Both the position numbers and the translations under genes were made by a program. Positions 10,449 to 20,922 of a stretch of 64,000 bases of DNA are shown here, one piece after another (position 1 is the stretch's first letter; the number at the start of each line of letters is the position of its first letter). Source of the DNA: Anolis sagrei (taxonomy: Eukaryota; Chordata; Lepidosauria; Squamata; Anolidae); NCBI RefSeq assembly GCF_037176765.1, contig NC_090023.1:142897366-142961365 (forward strand), given 5' to 3'. The notes under the pieces are model-generated. The model did not search any database, was not told where the DNA came from, and was given only the letters and a program-made list of their open reading frames with translations.

Positions 10449-11462
10449 TCATGCCACCGCAGAAAAAAGCACTGCTCGACCGAACGCCGCATCCTTCTTT
10501 GCCATCAAATCAAGCTTATAATGTGATACAAAAGTCAGCGGCGTCGACCATGTGGCAGCTCGACAAATGACGTCCAAAGGCACACCCTTCCAAAACGCTG
10601 CCGTAGTAGATACTGCTCTTGTGGAATGTCCTTTCACGGCAGAAGGAATCTCACGTCCAGATTTCTGGTAAGCCAACTTGATTGCAGAAACTATCCATGA
10701 TGATAAACGCTGTGATGACACAGAGGAACCGCAAGAGTCTTTCCTATACTTCACAAATAACCTAGGCGTTTTTCTTATGTCTTTAGTTCTACTAAGGTAG
10801 AATGCCAACGCCCTGCGGACATCAAGCAAATGGAGACTACGCTCCAAAGGGGAGTCTGGGTTCTGGAAGAAGGATGGCAAAATAATCTCCTGTGACATAT
10901 GAAATTGAGATGTCACCTTGGGAAGAAAGGCAATGTCTGTACGGAGCACTACCTTATCCCTGTGGAACCGGAGATATGGTTCATCTGATCTAAGTGCGCA
11001 AAGTTCGCTAACGCGCCGAGCTGATGTTATTGTCACTAGAAAGGAAGTTTTCCAGGAAAGATGAGAGATATCACACGTGGCCATAGGCTCGTAAGGCGCA
11101 CTTTGAAGAGATGAAAGCACGATCTCCAAACTCCATGAGGGAATAACAGGGGCAACTGCTGGTTTAACATTCCCGTAACCTTTGAGGAAAAGTTTAACTA
11201 AATATTCCCCAAAAAGGGAGGGCAGTCCTTCTTTCCTTCTGTACCACGAGATGGCTGCGAGGTAACATTTTAATGATGAGATAGACAAACCTAAGTCAGA
11301 TAATGAAATTAAAAAGTCTAACACTGCCGAAACTGGCACTCTAACAGGGTCACAGCCCCTACTTAACATAAACTTTGTGTAACGAGCCCACTTATAAACA
11401 TAAGAACGTTTAGTAGACGGCTTTTGTGCCGCATCTAAAATAGCCCTAATTTGACTAGACAA
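10449..11462 (-). CDS. DIRS tyrosine recombinase
   Basis: An open frame of 337 codons downstream of the polyprotein of the same DIRS element. It resembles phage-integrase-type tyrosine recombinases: an N-terminal SAM-like region (about residues 1-100), then the catalytic landmarks TSARRVSEL (first arginine), KGHSTRAVS (H-x-x-R) and SHYKLD (tyrosine). In DIRS elements this enzyme integrates a circular DNA intermediate. It overlaps the polyprotein end by 8 bases, a usual arrangement in this family. It looks whole. Confidence 0.88.
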   Translation of the reverse strand: MSSQIRAILDAAQKPSTKRSYVYKWARYTKFMLSRGCDPVRVPVSAVLDFLISLSDLGLSISSLKCYLAAISWYRRKEGLPSLFGEYLVKLFLKGYGNVKPAVAPVIPSWSLEIVLSSLQSAPYEPMATCDISHLSWKTSFLVTITSARRVSELCALRSDEPYLRFHRDKVVLRTDIAFLPKVTSQFHMSQEIILPSFFQNPDSPLERSLHLLDVRRALAFYLSRTKDIRKTPRLFVKYRKDSCGSSVSSQRLSSWIVSAIKLAYQKSGREIPSAVKGHSTRAVSTTAAFWKGVPLDVICRAATWSTPLTFVSHYKLDLMAKKDAAFGRAVLFSAVA

Positions 11463-14400
11463 ACCTAAGGTAAGATCTAATGATCTGGGAAATCCTCCAC
11501 GCAGTGAGCCTCAACACGTGAACGTCCGGGTAGCAAACCCTTCCGTCTTGTGAAGTCAGAAGGTCTGTCCTGCTCGACAGGCATCTGTACCTCCCGTTGG
11601 ACATCCCGAGAAGAACTGAGAACCATGGTTGACGAGGCCACCATGGTGACACTAGAATACAGTTCCCTCTGTCCCTCCTTAACTTCGAAAGGACCTTCGC
11701 CAATAGGGGAAACGGGGGAAACGCGTAAAGGAAATCTCCTGACCACTTGAGAAGGAATGCATCCTCCAGACATCCTTGCGCTAGATTGGCTCTTCTGCGT
11801 GCACAGAAGAGGGGACATTTCGCGTTCTCCCTCGACGTGAACAGGTCTATTTTCGGGACCCCCCAGATCCCGAAGATCATATTGAGTTCCCCTTGATTGA
11901 GAGACCACTCGTGGCTCGACATGGGTGTCCTGCTTAGCGTGTCCGCCAAAACATTCTCCTCCCCTGGGAGGTGAACGGCCATCAGATGGATCTCTCTCAC
12001 TATGCACCAGTCCCAGATACGCATTGTCAGTCTCGACAGAGTCTGGGACCGTGTTCCCCCTTGCTTGTTTATATAGAACATTGTCATTGTGTTGTCCGTT
12101 ATCACCTGCACTACCTTGCCCAACAATTCCATCTCGAAAGATTTTAGTGCCTTTTCCACTGCGAGCAGTTCCAGTACGTTTATATGGAACTTGGCCTCCT
12201 CCGGAGTCCAAAGACCTCGGGCAGTGAGACCATTGAAATGCGCTCCCCACCCTCTTAAAGACGAATCCGTCGTGACAACACTCGACGGTTCGGGAGGCTG
12301 AAAAGGCAGGCCTACAGTAACATTGGTCGGTTCTGTCCACCACAATAGGGAAGTCCGCACGTCCTCTGGCACACAAAACCGCACATGGGGGTCGTCTATG
12401 CCAGGACGGAACACTGACAGGAACCAGTTCTGGATGGGTCTGAAACGCAAGCGGGCATATGGCGTGACCGCTGTTGTAGAGGCCATATGCCCCAGTAGTA
12501 CTTGAATTGTCTTTGCTGACACTTCCCCTGAACATAGGACTTGCACAACCAGAGACTTGAGTGACGCGAAACGCTCCTCTGGTAGAAACGCCTTCTGATA
12601 AGTTGAATCCAAGACGGCTCCAATAAACTGAATTCTGCGGGCAGGTAATAGATGGGACTTCTCCCTGTTCACCACAAGACCTATAGACTGGAGAAGAGAG
12701 AGAACTGTGTCAACATGCACACGCAGGCGGTCACATGAGCTCGCTACTAACAGCCAGTCATCTATATACGGATAAACCGTAATGCCCCTAGTCCTGAGGT
12801 GGGCAGCGACCACCGCCATGCATTTTGTGAAGACTCTAGGAGCCGTAGTAAGGCCGAATGGCAAGACGTTAAAATTAAAGGCCCTGTCTCCAACCATGAA
12901 AGCGAGATATTTCCTGTAGTGTTCAGTTATGGAAATGTGAAAATATGCGTCCTTTAAATCAATTGATACGAACCAATCATCTTTATTTAAAAAGGGAAGG
13001 ATCATAGGGAGAGAAATCATACGAAACTTTCTCGAATCAATATACATGTTCACTCCCCTTAAATCTAGTATTGGACGCAAACCTCCACCTTTTTTGGTTA
13101 CTAAGAAATAACGAGAAAAATAACACCTGTTGAACATTGAAGAGTGAACGCGCGAGATCGCGCCCTTACTCAATAACTTCTCAATCTCTTCCAGCAGTGC
13201 TGGGGATTCGGGAGTAACTTTCAACTGTCCCAACGGGGGCCGAGACTTAAATTCTATTGAATAACCATACTCAACAATTTGGAGGACCCAACTATCGGTC
13301 GTTATTGCGGCCCAAGACCGTGCAAACGGCCTAAGCCTATCCTTAAACAGAAAACACTCAACTTCTTCAGAAGGCTCAGGCTGAAAAGAGCCTAACTGTT
13401 GCGGGACAGAAACAGATGGATCGTCAAAGACGACGCCTGGGATTTCCCGCAGTCTTAACCTTATTTTGGTTATATGGTTGGTACCTAGGCTTAGCACCAA
13501 AGCTCTGCCTACGGTTATATTGGAACTTTGTCGAAGCATTTCGATTGTTCTGAATTGCACTGTATCCACTATAATTGGACTTACGATAGAAGGGGCTGAT
13601 TGCTGCCAACGAGGCTTCTGCTGGCCGCCTGGCTGCCAAGAGTAAGAATATGGATAGGGATATTTGGCCACCTGCATAACCTCACGTGAATGCTTAATTT
13701 TCTCATCCGTTGCTGGGTCAAAAAGACCTTCCTCATGCATTGGAAGGTCTTCTGCCAACAACCTACTCTCCTCTGATAACGAAGAAGCACGCAACCACGC
13801 ATGACGATGTATAGCTGTGGCCATGGCGAAGAGCTTTCCAGATGTCTCGGCCATATGTTTAGCAAAAGTTTTCTGAAATTTAGAAAGAACAAGAGCCTCA
13901 GCCTGATAAGCCTTAGGAAGACGGCGGTCTTCAGTAGGCAGGAGATGGATAAAAGGTAACATCTTGTTCCAGAGGAAACTCTGGTATCCACTCATGTAGG
14001 TGGCATAATGAGCCATCCTAGCAAATAACCCCGCAGCTACATGCACTTTCTTCCCAAGGGAATCTATCTTTTTGCCTTCTTTATCTGGTGGTGACACCGA
14101 ATATTTCTTAGGTCTTCTAGACCTGGCTGCCTCCGCCACCACTGTATTAGGAGCAGTGGGGCGGGCAATCCAATTTGCTGTTGAAAGATCTACTTTGTAG
14201 AAAAGGTCAACTCGCTTAGGAATAGCTGGAGCGATAGACGGGGAAATATCAGGAACCTTTGTCAACTTTAACAGATATGGCAATGTGGGGAGTAGGGTAG
14301 AGGAGGAAGTATCCTGTTCCTCAGGTGTAAACATATGGTCATCTACTGCAGAAACAGGTTTGGGAGCAGGAATGCTCAATGCAGTTATCATCCTCCCAAT

Positions 14401-15699
14401 CATTTGCACAAATTTATTAAAGTCATCCATGCGGTCCACATTAGCCTCCTTATCATTTTCTACATTGGGAGTCTCCATCATCTCCACAGAGGCATCTGAG
14501 TCAATATTGTCATGTGGAAGGTGGTCCTCACAGACAGATGGCAGCGGTGTGCCCCTCTGGGAGTAATAATATCCCTGGCGCTCATCTCTAATGCACACAG
14601 GGGTTGTCTCATGCTCTTGTAAATGTCTATCAAGTCTGTAGTCCTCATTACGACACCTAGGAGGACGTAAATTTCCCTGATCATGGGACACAGGTGGTGG
14701 TGGACCACAGTAGATGAATCTTCCTTGAGGCGTGACCTCATAAAATCCCGGGTGAGGAAGGGGAGGTTCTCTATTGTTCCGACGGGAAGGTCTCGCAGAA
14801 GAGGCTTTCTTCGCTCTCTTTGCGCGTGCCTGTCTGTGCATCCTAGCAGAGCACGAAGAATCGGAGCAAGAGCTGGTTGAAGAGGAGGAGGGAGAGGAGT
14901 CACTGGAACTAGAACGATCCCGGCGCCTTCTCTTGCTCTTGCTTCTGCGGGAAAGAGCATGAGCACGGCGCCGACTCGGGACCGCAATGCCTTGCATCCC
15001 TGAAGTGGAAGGCAGGGCTGGACTCGCGCGGCGCCGATCCAACGCCCCAGCGCTCGCGTCAGCTGATAGAAGGAGCCCTTCATAAGCCGCTTGTCCTGGC
15101 TCCTCCTCCGAGGCAGTCCCTTGAGCCGTGGGAGGAGCCGGCGCCGAGAGCGTCGGCATCGGAGGCGTGACGCCGGCCTCCTCTCGCGCACGCGCGGGGC
15201 GTGCTGAAGCCGATCCCGGCTCACTTTCGTTATCCTCCTGTGCTCGCGCGGGGCGAGCGGAGGTTGCTGCAGACCTCTCAGCATTGGAAATGCCACGTGG
15301 AGAAGTCTCCCTTCCCATCTCGGCTGAAGGGATCAGCTGAGGGGCTGCGGCCACGGCTCCTGCTTGCTTAGAGAGCCTCGCCGTAGCCGATTTACCTTCA
15401 ACATTTTTCAGTTTCTTAACTTTCTTTGCCGGCTTAATTTGGGACGTCAGTCCAGGTAAGTTTTTATCTTTTGGCTCAGTAGATTTTTTCATAACAGGAA
15501 GAAGTGCCCTTTCATAGAGGGCAGCCTTTAAACGAATTTCTCTATTCTTCCTTGTTTGTGGGGTGAAGGACTGGCATATGGAGCAGGCCTGCGATAAATG
15601 TCCTTCACCCAAACAGGCGATACACAGCGAATGTGCATCGTTATCTGGATAATTACTCTGGCAGGCAGAGCAACGTTTAAAACCCTTTGTAAGGGACAT
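11455..15699 (-). CDS. DIRS Gag-like/reverse transcriptase/RNase H polyprotein
   Basis: An open frame of 1,414 codons belonging to the DIRS element. The first 60 residues contain CxxC clusters (RCSACQSN, CIACLGEG, CSICQSF). A basic, serine-rich region follows (about residues 230-300). The reverse transcriptase is near residues 860-1,040, with the catalytic YIDDW motif, and an RNase H domain follows (TTDSSLRGWGAHF, then ITDNTMT). The start at 15,699 is the first ATG of the open frame, just inside the right inverted repeat. Length and domain order fit vertebrate DIRS1-like elements. It looks whole and overlaps the recombinase frame by 8 bases. Confidence 0.88.
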   Translation of the reverse strand: MSLTKGFKRCSACQSNYPDNDAHSLCIACLGEGHLSQACSICQSFTPQTRKNREIRLKAALYERALLPVMKKSTEPKDKNLPGLTSQIKPAKKVKKLKNVEGKSATARLSKQAGAVAAAPQLIPSAEMGRETSPRGISNAERSAATSARPARAQEDNESEPGSASARPARAREEAGVTPPMPTLSAPAPPTAQGTASEEEPGQAAYEGLLLSADASAGALDRRRASPALPSTSGMQGIAVPSRRRAHALSRRSKSKRRRRDRSSSSDSSPSSSSTSSCSDSSCSARMHRQARAKRAKKASSARPSRRNNREPPLPHPGFYEVTPQGRFIYCGPPPPVSHDQGNLRPPRCRNEDYRLDRHLQEHETTPVCIRDERQGYYYSQRGTPLPSVCEDHLPHDNIDSDASVEMMETPNVENDKEANVDRMDDFNKFVQMIGRMITALSIPAPKPVSAVDDHMFTPEEQDTSSSTLLPTLPYLLKLTKVPDISPSIAPAIPKRVDLFYKVDLSTANWIARPTAPNTVVAEAARSRRPKKYSVSPPDKEGKKIDSLGKKVHVAAGLFARMAHYATYMSGYQSFLWNKMLPFIHLLPTEDRRLPKAYQAEALVLSKFQKTFAKHMAETSGKLFAMATAIHRHAWLRASSLSEESRLLAEDLPMHEEGLFDPATDEKIKHSREVMQVAKYPYPYSYSWQPGGQQKPRWQQSAPSIVSPIIVDTVQFRTIEMLRQSSNITVGRALVLSLGTNHITKIRLRLREIPGVVFDDPSVSVPQQLGSFQPEPSEEVECFLFKDRLRPFARSWAAITTDSWVLQIVEYGYSIEFKSRPPLGQLKVTPESPALLEEIEKLLSKGAISRVHSSMFNRCYFSRYFLVTKKGGGLRPILDLRGVNMYIDSRKFRMISLPMILPFLNKDDWFVSIDLKDAYFHISITEHYRKYLAFMVGDRAFNFNVLPFGLTTAPRVFTKCMAVVAAHLRTRGITVYPYIDDWLLVASSCDRLRVHVDTVLSLLQSIGLVVNREKSHLLPARRIQFIGAVLDSTYQKAFLPEERFASLKSLVVQVLCSGEVSAKTIQVLLGHMASTTAVTPYARLRFRPIQNWFLSVFRPGIDDPHVRFCVPEDVRTSLLWWTEPTNVTVGLPFQPPEPSSVVTTDSSLRGWGAHFNGLTARGLWTPEEAKFHINVLELLAVEKALKSFEMELLGKVVQVITDNTMTMFYINKQGGTRSQTLSRLTMRIWDWCIVREIHLMAVHLPGEENVLADTLSRTPMSSHEWSLNQGELNMIFGIWGVPKIDLFTSRENAKCPLFCARRRANLAQGCLEDAFLLKWSGDFLYAFPPFPLLAKVLSKLRRDRGNCILVSPWWPRQPWFSVLLGMSNGRYRCLSSRTDLLTSQDGRVCYPDVHVLRLTAWRISQIIRSYLRFV

Positions 15700-15774
15700 C
15701 GTAGTAATAATCTCTAAATAAACCGTTCTGAACGGCAGGAAGATCCGGGCTTGCTGCTCTTAGGCGCAGATGAA

Positions 15775-15943
15775 GAGATCTGGAGGCGGTTGGCCTGCCG
15801 CGGGCTATTTATGCTATCTTGGGGAGTGTGCGCGGGGCCAACCGCTTTTTCTTTTAAATTTTAACTGAAGATTCCGGATGAGGCTGCGCATGCGCAGAGA
15901 GAGTACCATTAGTGCGCATTCACAGCACAGACACGTAGGGAAA
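15775..15943. repeat. DIRS right inverted terminal repeat
   Basis: Inverted match to the left end over about 135 bases (GAGGCGGTTGGCCTGCCGCG on this side). It includes GCATAAATAGCC-type TATA-like sequence read toward the element interior on the minus strand, so it may hold the element promoter. Confidence 0.8.
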
Positions 15944-16110
15944 GTGTATTTCCACATTGTGATCCTTTTCATTACCATTGCCATTCTCATGGTTTGTGAC
16001 CATTGCTACTGTTTCCATGTATTACCTTTGAACCTCTCAGCCATGCCATGGGTTTTCACCAAATGCATGGAGTTTATGGCAGATTTTATCTATATGCAGG
16101 ATTTGGCTTC
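15944..16110 (+). mobile_element. Older DIRS-type retrotransposon relic, right part
   Basis: Fossil. The plus strand shows a reverse-transcriptase-like stretch including PWVFTKCM at about 16,046-16,069, comparable with PRVFTKCM in the young element. It has the same orientation as the left part (9,830-10,057), opposite to the young element lying between them. Confidence 0.65.
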
Positions 16111-16149
16111 AACTATGATTTCATCATCAGGAAACCGATATTGTAGAGC

Positions 16150-17248
16150 AGAAAAATAGTAATTTGGAAATTATGATACAAGTCTGGTGCTGAAACTACA
16201 AGGGAGTATAGACAACAGATGATGGGACTTGCAGTACCCTTAACTGGTTCAGCTCTGACTTCCAGACCACTGAAACCCCACGAATGACCTGGACAAAACT
16301 TGGCACACAGAACTCTCATGATCAACAGAAAATACTGAGGGGTTTGGAGGAATTGACAGTGATTTAGGGGAGAAACAATAATGGATCTGGACCAGACTTG
16401 GCACAAATATGCAATATTTCCAAATGTGAACACTGGTGGGGTTTGGAAAAAATAGACCTTGACGTTAGAAAGTTGTAGTTGCTGGGATTTATAGTTCACC
16501 TACAATCAAAGAGAATTCTGAACTCCACCAATGATAGAATGGAACTAATCTTGACACAGAACTCCCATAAACAACAGAAAATACTGGGTTTGGTGGGCAT
16601 TGACCTTGAGTTTTGGAGTTGTAGTTCACCCACATCCAGAGAGCACTGTGAACTCAAGCAATGGATCTGGACCAAATTTGGCACACAAACCAATGTGGTC
16701 AACTTTGAATATTTGCAGGGTTTGGGAAGGATTGACCCATGTTTTTGGGAGTTGTAGTTCACCCACATCCTTTTCTCATGGGAGCATTAATAAAAAACAA
16801 AACAAAAGGAAAGACTTTTTCTCATAGTGTTACAAATTACCTAAGCTGCTTCTGCTGCTGCTGCTCCTCCTCCTGATACTGTTGGGCCGTCATGTGGGCA
16901 CTTTCTCTCCTGCCTTAAAGGGACTTGTGAGCCTCCCTCCAGCCTCGCACACTCCCTTGCCTGTGCGCCATGCTGCCATGCGCCGAGCATGCCTGCTCCT
17001 CCCCTCCCCACTTGGAGTCTCAGAAACAACCTCCCCTTGGCTGAGAGCCTGGGCAATCACAACAAAGGAGGGCTTTTGGTGGGATTTGCTGTCTGTTTCC
17101 AAAAAGGAAGAGAAAGACAGGTGGAGAGAAGGAACCCGTTCTCTTCCAAAGGGATTCAGAAATATGTTTTCTGATTATCTTTGGCGACCCCTCTGAAACC
17201 CCTTTGTGACTCTCCCAAGGGTCCCCAGCCCCAGGTTGAGAAACATTG
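16150..17248 (+). mobile_element. SPIN/hAT-like non-autonomous element with repeated internal monomer
   Basis: The right end reads CTTTGGCGACCCCTCTGAAA and then CCAGGTTGAGAAACATTG, a hAT-like terminus followed by GTCTAGAA. The interior has alternating copies of a monomer with AGTTGTAGTTCACCCACATCC and GTTGCTGGGATTTATAGTTC. The left limit is approximate. No transposase frame is present. The short frames over 16,841-17,196 look like chance. Confidence 0.55.
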
Positions 17249-17256
17249 GTCTAGAA

Positions 17257-18985
17257 AATCTTTGAAATAGGTACTTTGGATAGAGAGGATTCTTGGGTGA
17301 AAAAGACAACAAAACAATGAGCCCACAAAGGCTTTGATCGTATTAATGAAGACTGGCAGTATTTTACATCCTTTAAGTATGTTCCAACTTGTCATCTGTG
17401 ACGCACATGAAGGGGGCCCACTTCACCACGCAGCAAATCTTTCAATGATCACTCTAGCTTCAGTGGAAAGATTGGATGAATGAAGCCAGGCATCTCAAAG
17501 CATACATTCAGTAGCATACTGAGAATTAGTGATTTGTTGAGCTTCAAGATGGAACGAAAAGGCAGCTGTCCCCAGAAAGCTTGTTGGAAATAATGGGACA
17601 AAATTCTTCCAGTCGTTATTGGTACACTGTCATACAGCCAGATCATTGGTAACTTTTTATATATTAAAAGTCAAATGGATGTTCCAAAGTTGGCCTGTAC
17701 ACACGTGCTTACAGGCTTTGGTTCCACTGGCAAAAACATGAGTGGAAGAGAGCATGCCTGCATGAGGCAAAAAACCCAGAAGTGGCTTGGGTCTGAATGG
17801 TAAGTGGCTCCACAGAAGTCAGCATGGCAAATCGAAGGAACAGGAGCCAGGTTAAGTAGGTAAACTTGGGCAAGCATCGTTTCCGGCACCAGGCCAGACC
17901 AGATGATTTTGCAGGTCTTCTAACACTAGCAAACCAAACACTCCCTGCCTTGCTAGGAAATTCATGCCAAGAGCAGAAGCAGCTCGAATTTGTAGGGAAA
18001 ATACCTGGAAGTCAAAGGCATAATAATCAGACCCCTATTATCCAGACAGGGAAGGAGACTTGGGAGTGAATTCTTTTGCTTTGCTATTCTAATCCTGCAT
18101 CTTGGTTTTGGGACAAAGCCAAAATTTGTATAATTTATTTTGGAGATCTTTTTTGTGTAACGTCTTCATCGGAGATTCAGTTTTTGCAAGGATTGTTAAT
18201 GGCACTCGGTTCGAGTCAGTACTTGGTTAGTATTTGGGTTAGAGACCAAATGATCTCAAGGGCCAAAAACCGCCCTCCAGACCAGAATATCCAATCCCTG
18301 ATTTAAAGCATCAGAAACATTTTTTTCAGGAAAAAAACCACGAGTAACTGAATAACTGCTGTTGTAGCAACACTATAATTTAGTTTTGTTCATGCCACTT
18401 CCACATTGTCTGCTTCAAGACCTGCTAACTCAACATCTGCTGTGTGATTAAACACCATCAAGGAACAATATTCAGGAAGCTAGTTTCAAAATATTGTACC
18501 TGATACTAAACTACATTTTCAGGTAACTGGGAAAATATATATTATTTGGTTAGCATAGATCATTATCATTTGAGAACTGCAAAATTGTGTAAATGTGTTT
18601 ATGATAAATTCCTTCTTTAGGTTCAAGCACTAAATCTGTCCCTCACTTTGCCCCTTCAACTTTCAAGCCACTCTCTGGGTTTAGTAATACAGACAAATGA
18701 CAATTTTGGACAAGCAAATGGGTTGAGAATTGTGTGTCGATATCCTTTAGCAAATCCTTAAATGAATAATGCAGTCAGAAAAGCAAACGTTAAAAAGTAT
18801 AATTCATTCATTTCCTTTAAAAAGATGCAATGCCTGTATGGAAGATGGCCCTGTATTTATTTCAATGTATCCACATGCGTAATATCATTTCCCCTAAACT
18901 CATTAACTTTTGCTATGCCTTTAGCTTCAAAATAGCTAAAATTTGGTTTTTTTTTCTGATCTGATGACATCTGAACAAATTTTAC
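17257..18985. other. No gene recognised
   Basis: Non-repetitive looking intergenic DNA. The longest frames are 60 to 80 codons with no recognisable domain. This is where downstream elements of TACC3 or FGFR3 could lie, but I see no motif that supports one. Confidence 0.4.
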
Positions 18986-18986
18986 T

Positions 18987-19556
18987 AGCCGCCCCCTGCC
19001 ACGCCTTGCAGTGGCCCACCTGGGGGTTCTGTGTGGGATGTTTGGCCCAGTTCTATCGTTGGTGGGGTTCAGAATGCTCTGTGATTTTTAGGTGAACTAT
19101 AAGTTCCAGTAACTACAACTCCCAAATGTCAAGATTCTATTTTCCCCAAACTCCACCAGTATTCACATTTGGGCATATTGAGTATTTATGTAGAGTTTGG
19201 TCCAGATCCATCATTGTTTGAGTCCACAGTGATCTCTGGATGTAGGTGAACTACAACTCCAAAACCAAAGGACACTGCCCAACAAACCCTTCCAGTATTT
19301 TGTTGGTCATGGGAGTCCTGTGTGCCACGGTTAGTTCAATTCCACCATTGGTGGGGTTCAGAATGCTCTTTGATTGTAGATGAACTATAAATCCCAGCAA
19401 CTACAACTCCCAAATGACAAAATCAAATTTTTGAGTGAAGGACATACATTGGGTTGTTAGGTGTCTTGTGTTCAAATTTGGTGTCAATTCATCCAGTGGT
19501 TTTTGAGTTCTGTTAATCCCACAAACGAACATTACATTTTTATTTATATAGCTTTG
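18987..19556 (+). repeat. Interspersed repeat with CTAGC.GxCCCCTGCCACG head
   Basis: Starts near CTAGCCGCCCCCTGCCACGC and ends near ACATTTTTATTTATATAG. The interior alternates two monomers (TCAGAATGCTCTGTGATTTT and GTGATCTCTGGATGTAGGTG). Copies lie at 23,631-24,211, 48,071-48,690 and, carrying a CT tract, 42,943-43,470. The class is unknown to me. It shares its monomer with the hAT-like element at 16,150-17,248. Confidence 0.7.
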
Positions 19557-19559
19557 GTT

Positions 19560-20640
19560 CCTTTTCTCACCTTACCAAGATCTGTGAGTGGCTGGCTCAT
19601 GCAATGCAGGATAATCTTTTAAATAATGAGACATCAGTATACTCTCCTTTGCACATATATACACCATTCCTTGACTTTATGCAGTCTTTCAACTGCCTTT
19701 TCCTTAAACTTTGGCAATTCGTGTTGACAATACACCTAGCCTAGCTGTTCTTATCTTCTTGCTTCCAAATCTGCACCTTTGGACACACACTGGCCTGGGC
19801 TCTCTTGATATTCTTTTCCTGCTTGATTATCTTATCTCCTTCAGCACTGCTCACATTATGCCTACCTCATTTCTTGTTTCCTACTTCTATGATTTGAGAT
19901 GGCTCAGATATGCACATGGGTGATTTTCATTTCTTGATACTGTGCTATGCTATGCAAATCCCACTGAAAACAGTGCTGTAGTTTGATATTTTGCTATGCC
20001 ATATAAATCCCACTGAAAATGAGTTTGAAAATTTGCTTCCTTTTCATAAAACTTGTGATTCTTTTCTGCCACTGACCTGAGTGAACACATTTCTTTCTGG
20101 TCCAGTGCAAATCCATCTTTACTACCTTTGAGCCTGAATGAGGTCTATGTTGCCCTTATTCTGCTCTTTCCAAGAGCTTCCTGCAGTGCTAAAACTTAAC
20201 TATTGCTTTCGATCTCTTCTTCTTCCAAAACAAAGTGTCAGTTTTTAAAATTTGTTATAACACATCAAACAAATCTACAAATAATATAATGTATTTTATT
20301 TTTAATCAGTCAAAACATCTCTCCATCGCTTCTGCACAGAAATCAGGTAACGCCTGAAATTCTTGATCCAGAGCACAGTGGACCAGTATGAGGCACTTCA
20401 GCTATTATTCTGGCTCTCGTGATATAAAAAAGCCTTCAAATGCAGGGGAATTCTGCCCTGTTTTTGCTATAGAACATTTTATATCCATTAGAGGTTTTTA
20501 AAAATGGGAAAAAAGCTTTCTCCTGGGCCTAAATGGGCTCCATAGGTGAAAATGTAATGAAATGACTTCCCATGTCTATTGGTGGATATTCAAGAGAAAA
20601 AAATCGTGGGGGTACAATCCAGGACAGTGAAAAATAATAA
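19560..20640. other. No gene recognised; 3' flank of TACC3
   Basis: AT-rich flank with no open frame above 70 codons and no repeat copy that I could match elsewhere in the window. Confidence 0.4.
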
Positions 20641-20657
20641 ACCTAATACTCAACAGT

Positions 20658-20663
20658 TTTATT
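20658..20663 (-). terminator. TACC3: TACC3 polyadenylation signal
   Basis: TTTATT on the plus strand is AATAAA on the TACC3 strand, about 190 bases after the stop codon at 20,851-20,853. It is the best placed canonical signal. The cleavage site itself cannot be seen. Confidence 0.6.
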
Positions 20664-20850
20664 TACAGAAATAATGGCAAGCAGACTGGTGCCATGCACC
20701 TATTTGCTTTTTGTAAATAACAGCATAAAATATACAAGTTTTCATAGAAAAACAATAAGGCTAAACTAGTGCAAATAGAGATGGTCATTAAATTTCACTA
20801 TCAACCATCCCAAGGCTGAAGTAGGAACCAGGATGAAAAAATGGGATGGT

Positions 20851-20922
20851 TCAGACTAGCGCATTTTCCATCTTAGAAATCAAGTCATCACAGATTTTTG
20901 TGAGTTCTTCGTTTTCTTTTGC
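20851..20922 (-). CDS. TACC3: TACC3 coding exon 15 (C-terminus)
   Basis: [20 protein letters not shown] and four further residues, then TGA at 20,853-20,851. The conserved end of the TACC domain. The 3' UTR follows to about 20,650. Confidence 0.97.
   Translation of the reverse strand, partial: AKENEELTKICDDLISKMENALV

Larger units (their letters stand above)
10058..15943 (-). mobile_element. DIRS-type (tyrosine recombinase) retrotransposon, looks whole
   Basis: Fossil or young copy of a DIRS element, about 5.9 kb, transcribed from the minus strand. Parts in order: a Gag-like region with cysteine clusters, reverse transcriptase, RNase H, and a tyrosine recombinase in an overlapping frame. 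The ends are inverted: 10,111-10,245 pairs with 15,775-15,915. A block beside the left end carries complements of the outermost bases (10,313-10,369 against 10,058-10,113, and 10,376-10,411 against 15,903-15,940), which is the DIRS arrangement. No target site duplication is seen, as expected for recombinase integration. Both frames are long and open, so it looks whole and recent. It sits inside an older DIRS relic. Confidence 0.9.

Noticed and set aside
11477-12535. 352-codon open frame on the minus strand overlapping the DIRS polyprotein
   Set aside because: It is a shadow in another register of the RNase H region. It has no recognisable domain and is fully covered by the polyprotein.
16841-17196. 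Cluster of overlapping frames of 60 to 104 codons near 17 kb that looked like a GC-rich exon
   Set aside because: No conserved protein and no consistent splice sites. The segment lies inside a hAT-like element that ends at 17,248.
1-20600. FGFR3 exons, expected on the left by synteny
   Set aside because: No kinase or immunoglobulin-like exon was found on either strand. The gene is probably beyond the window.
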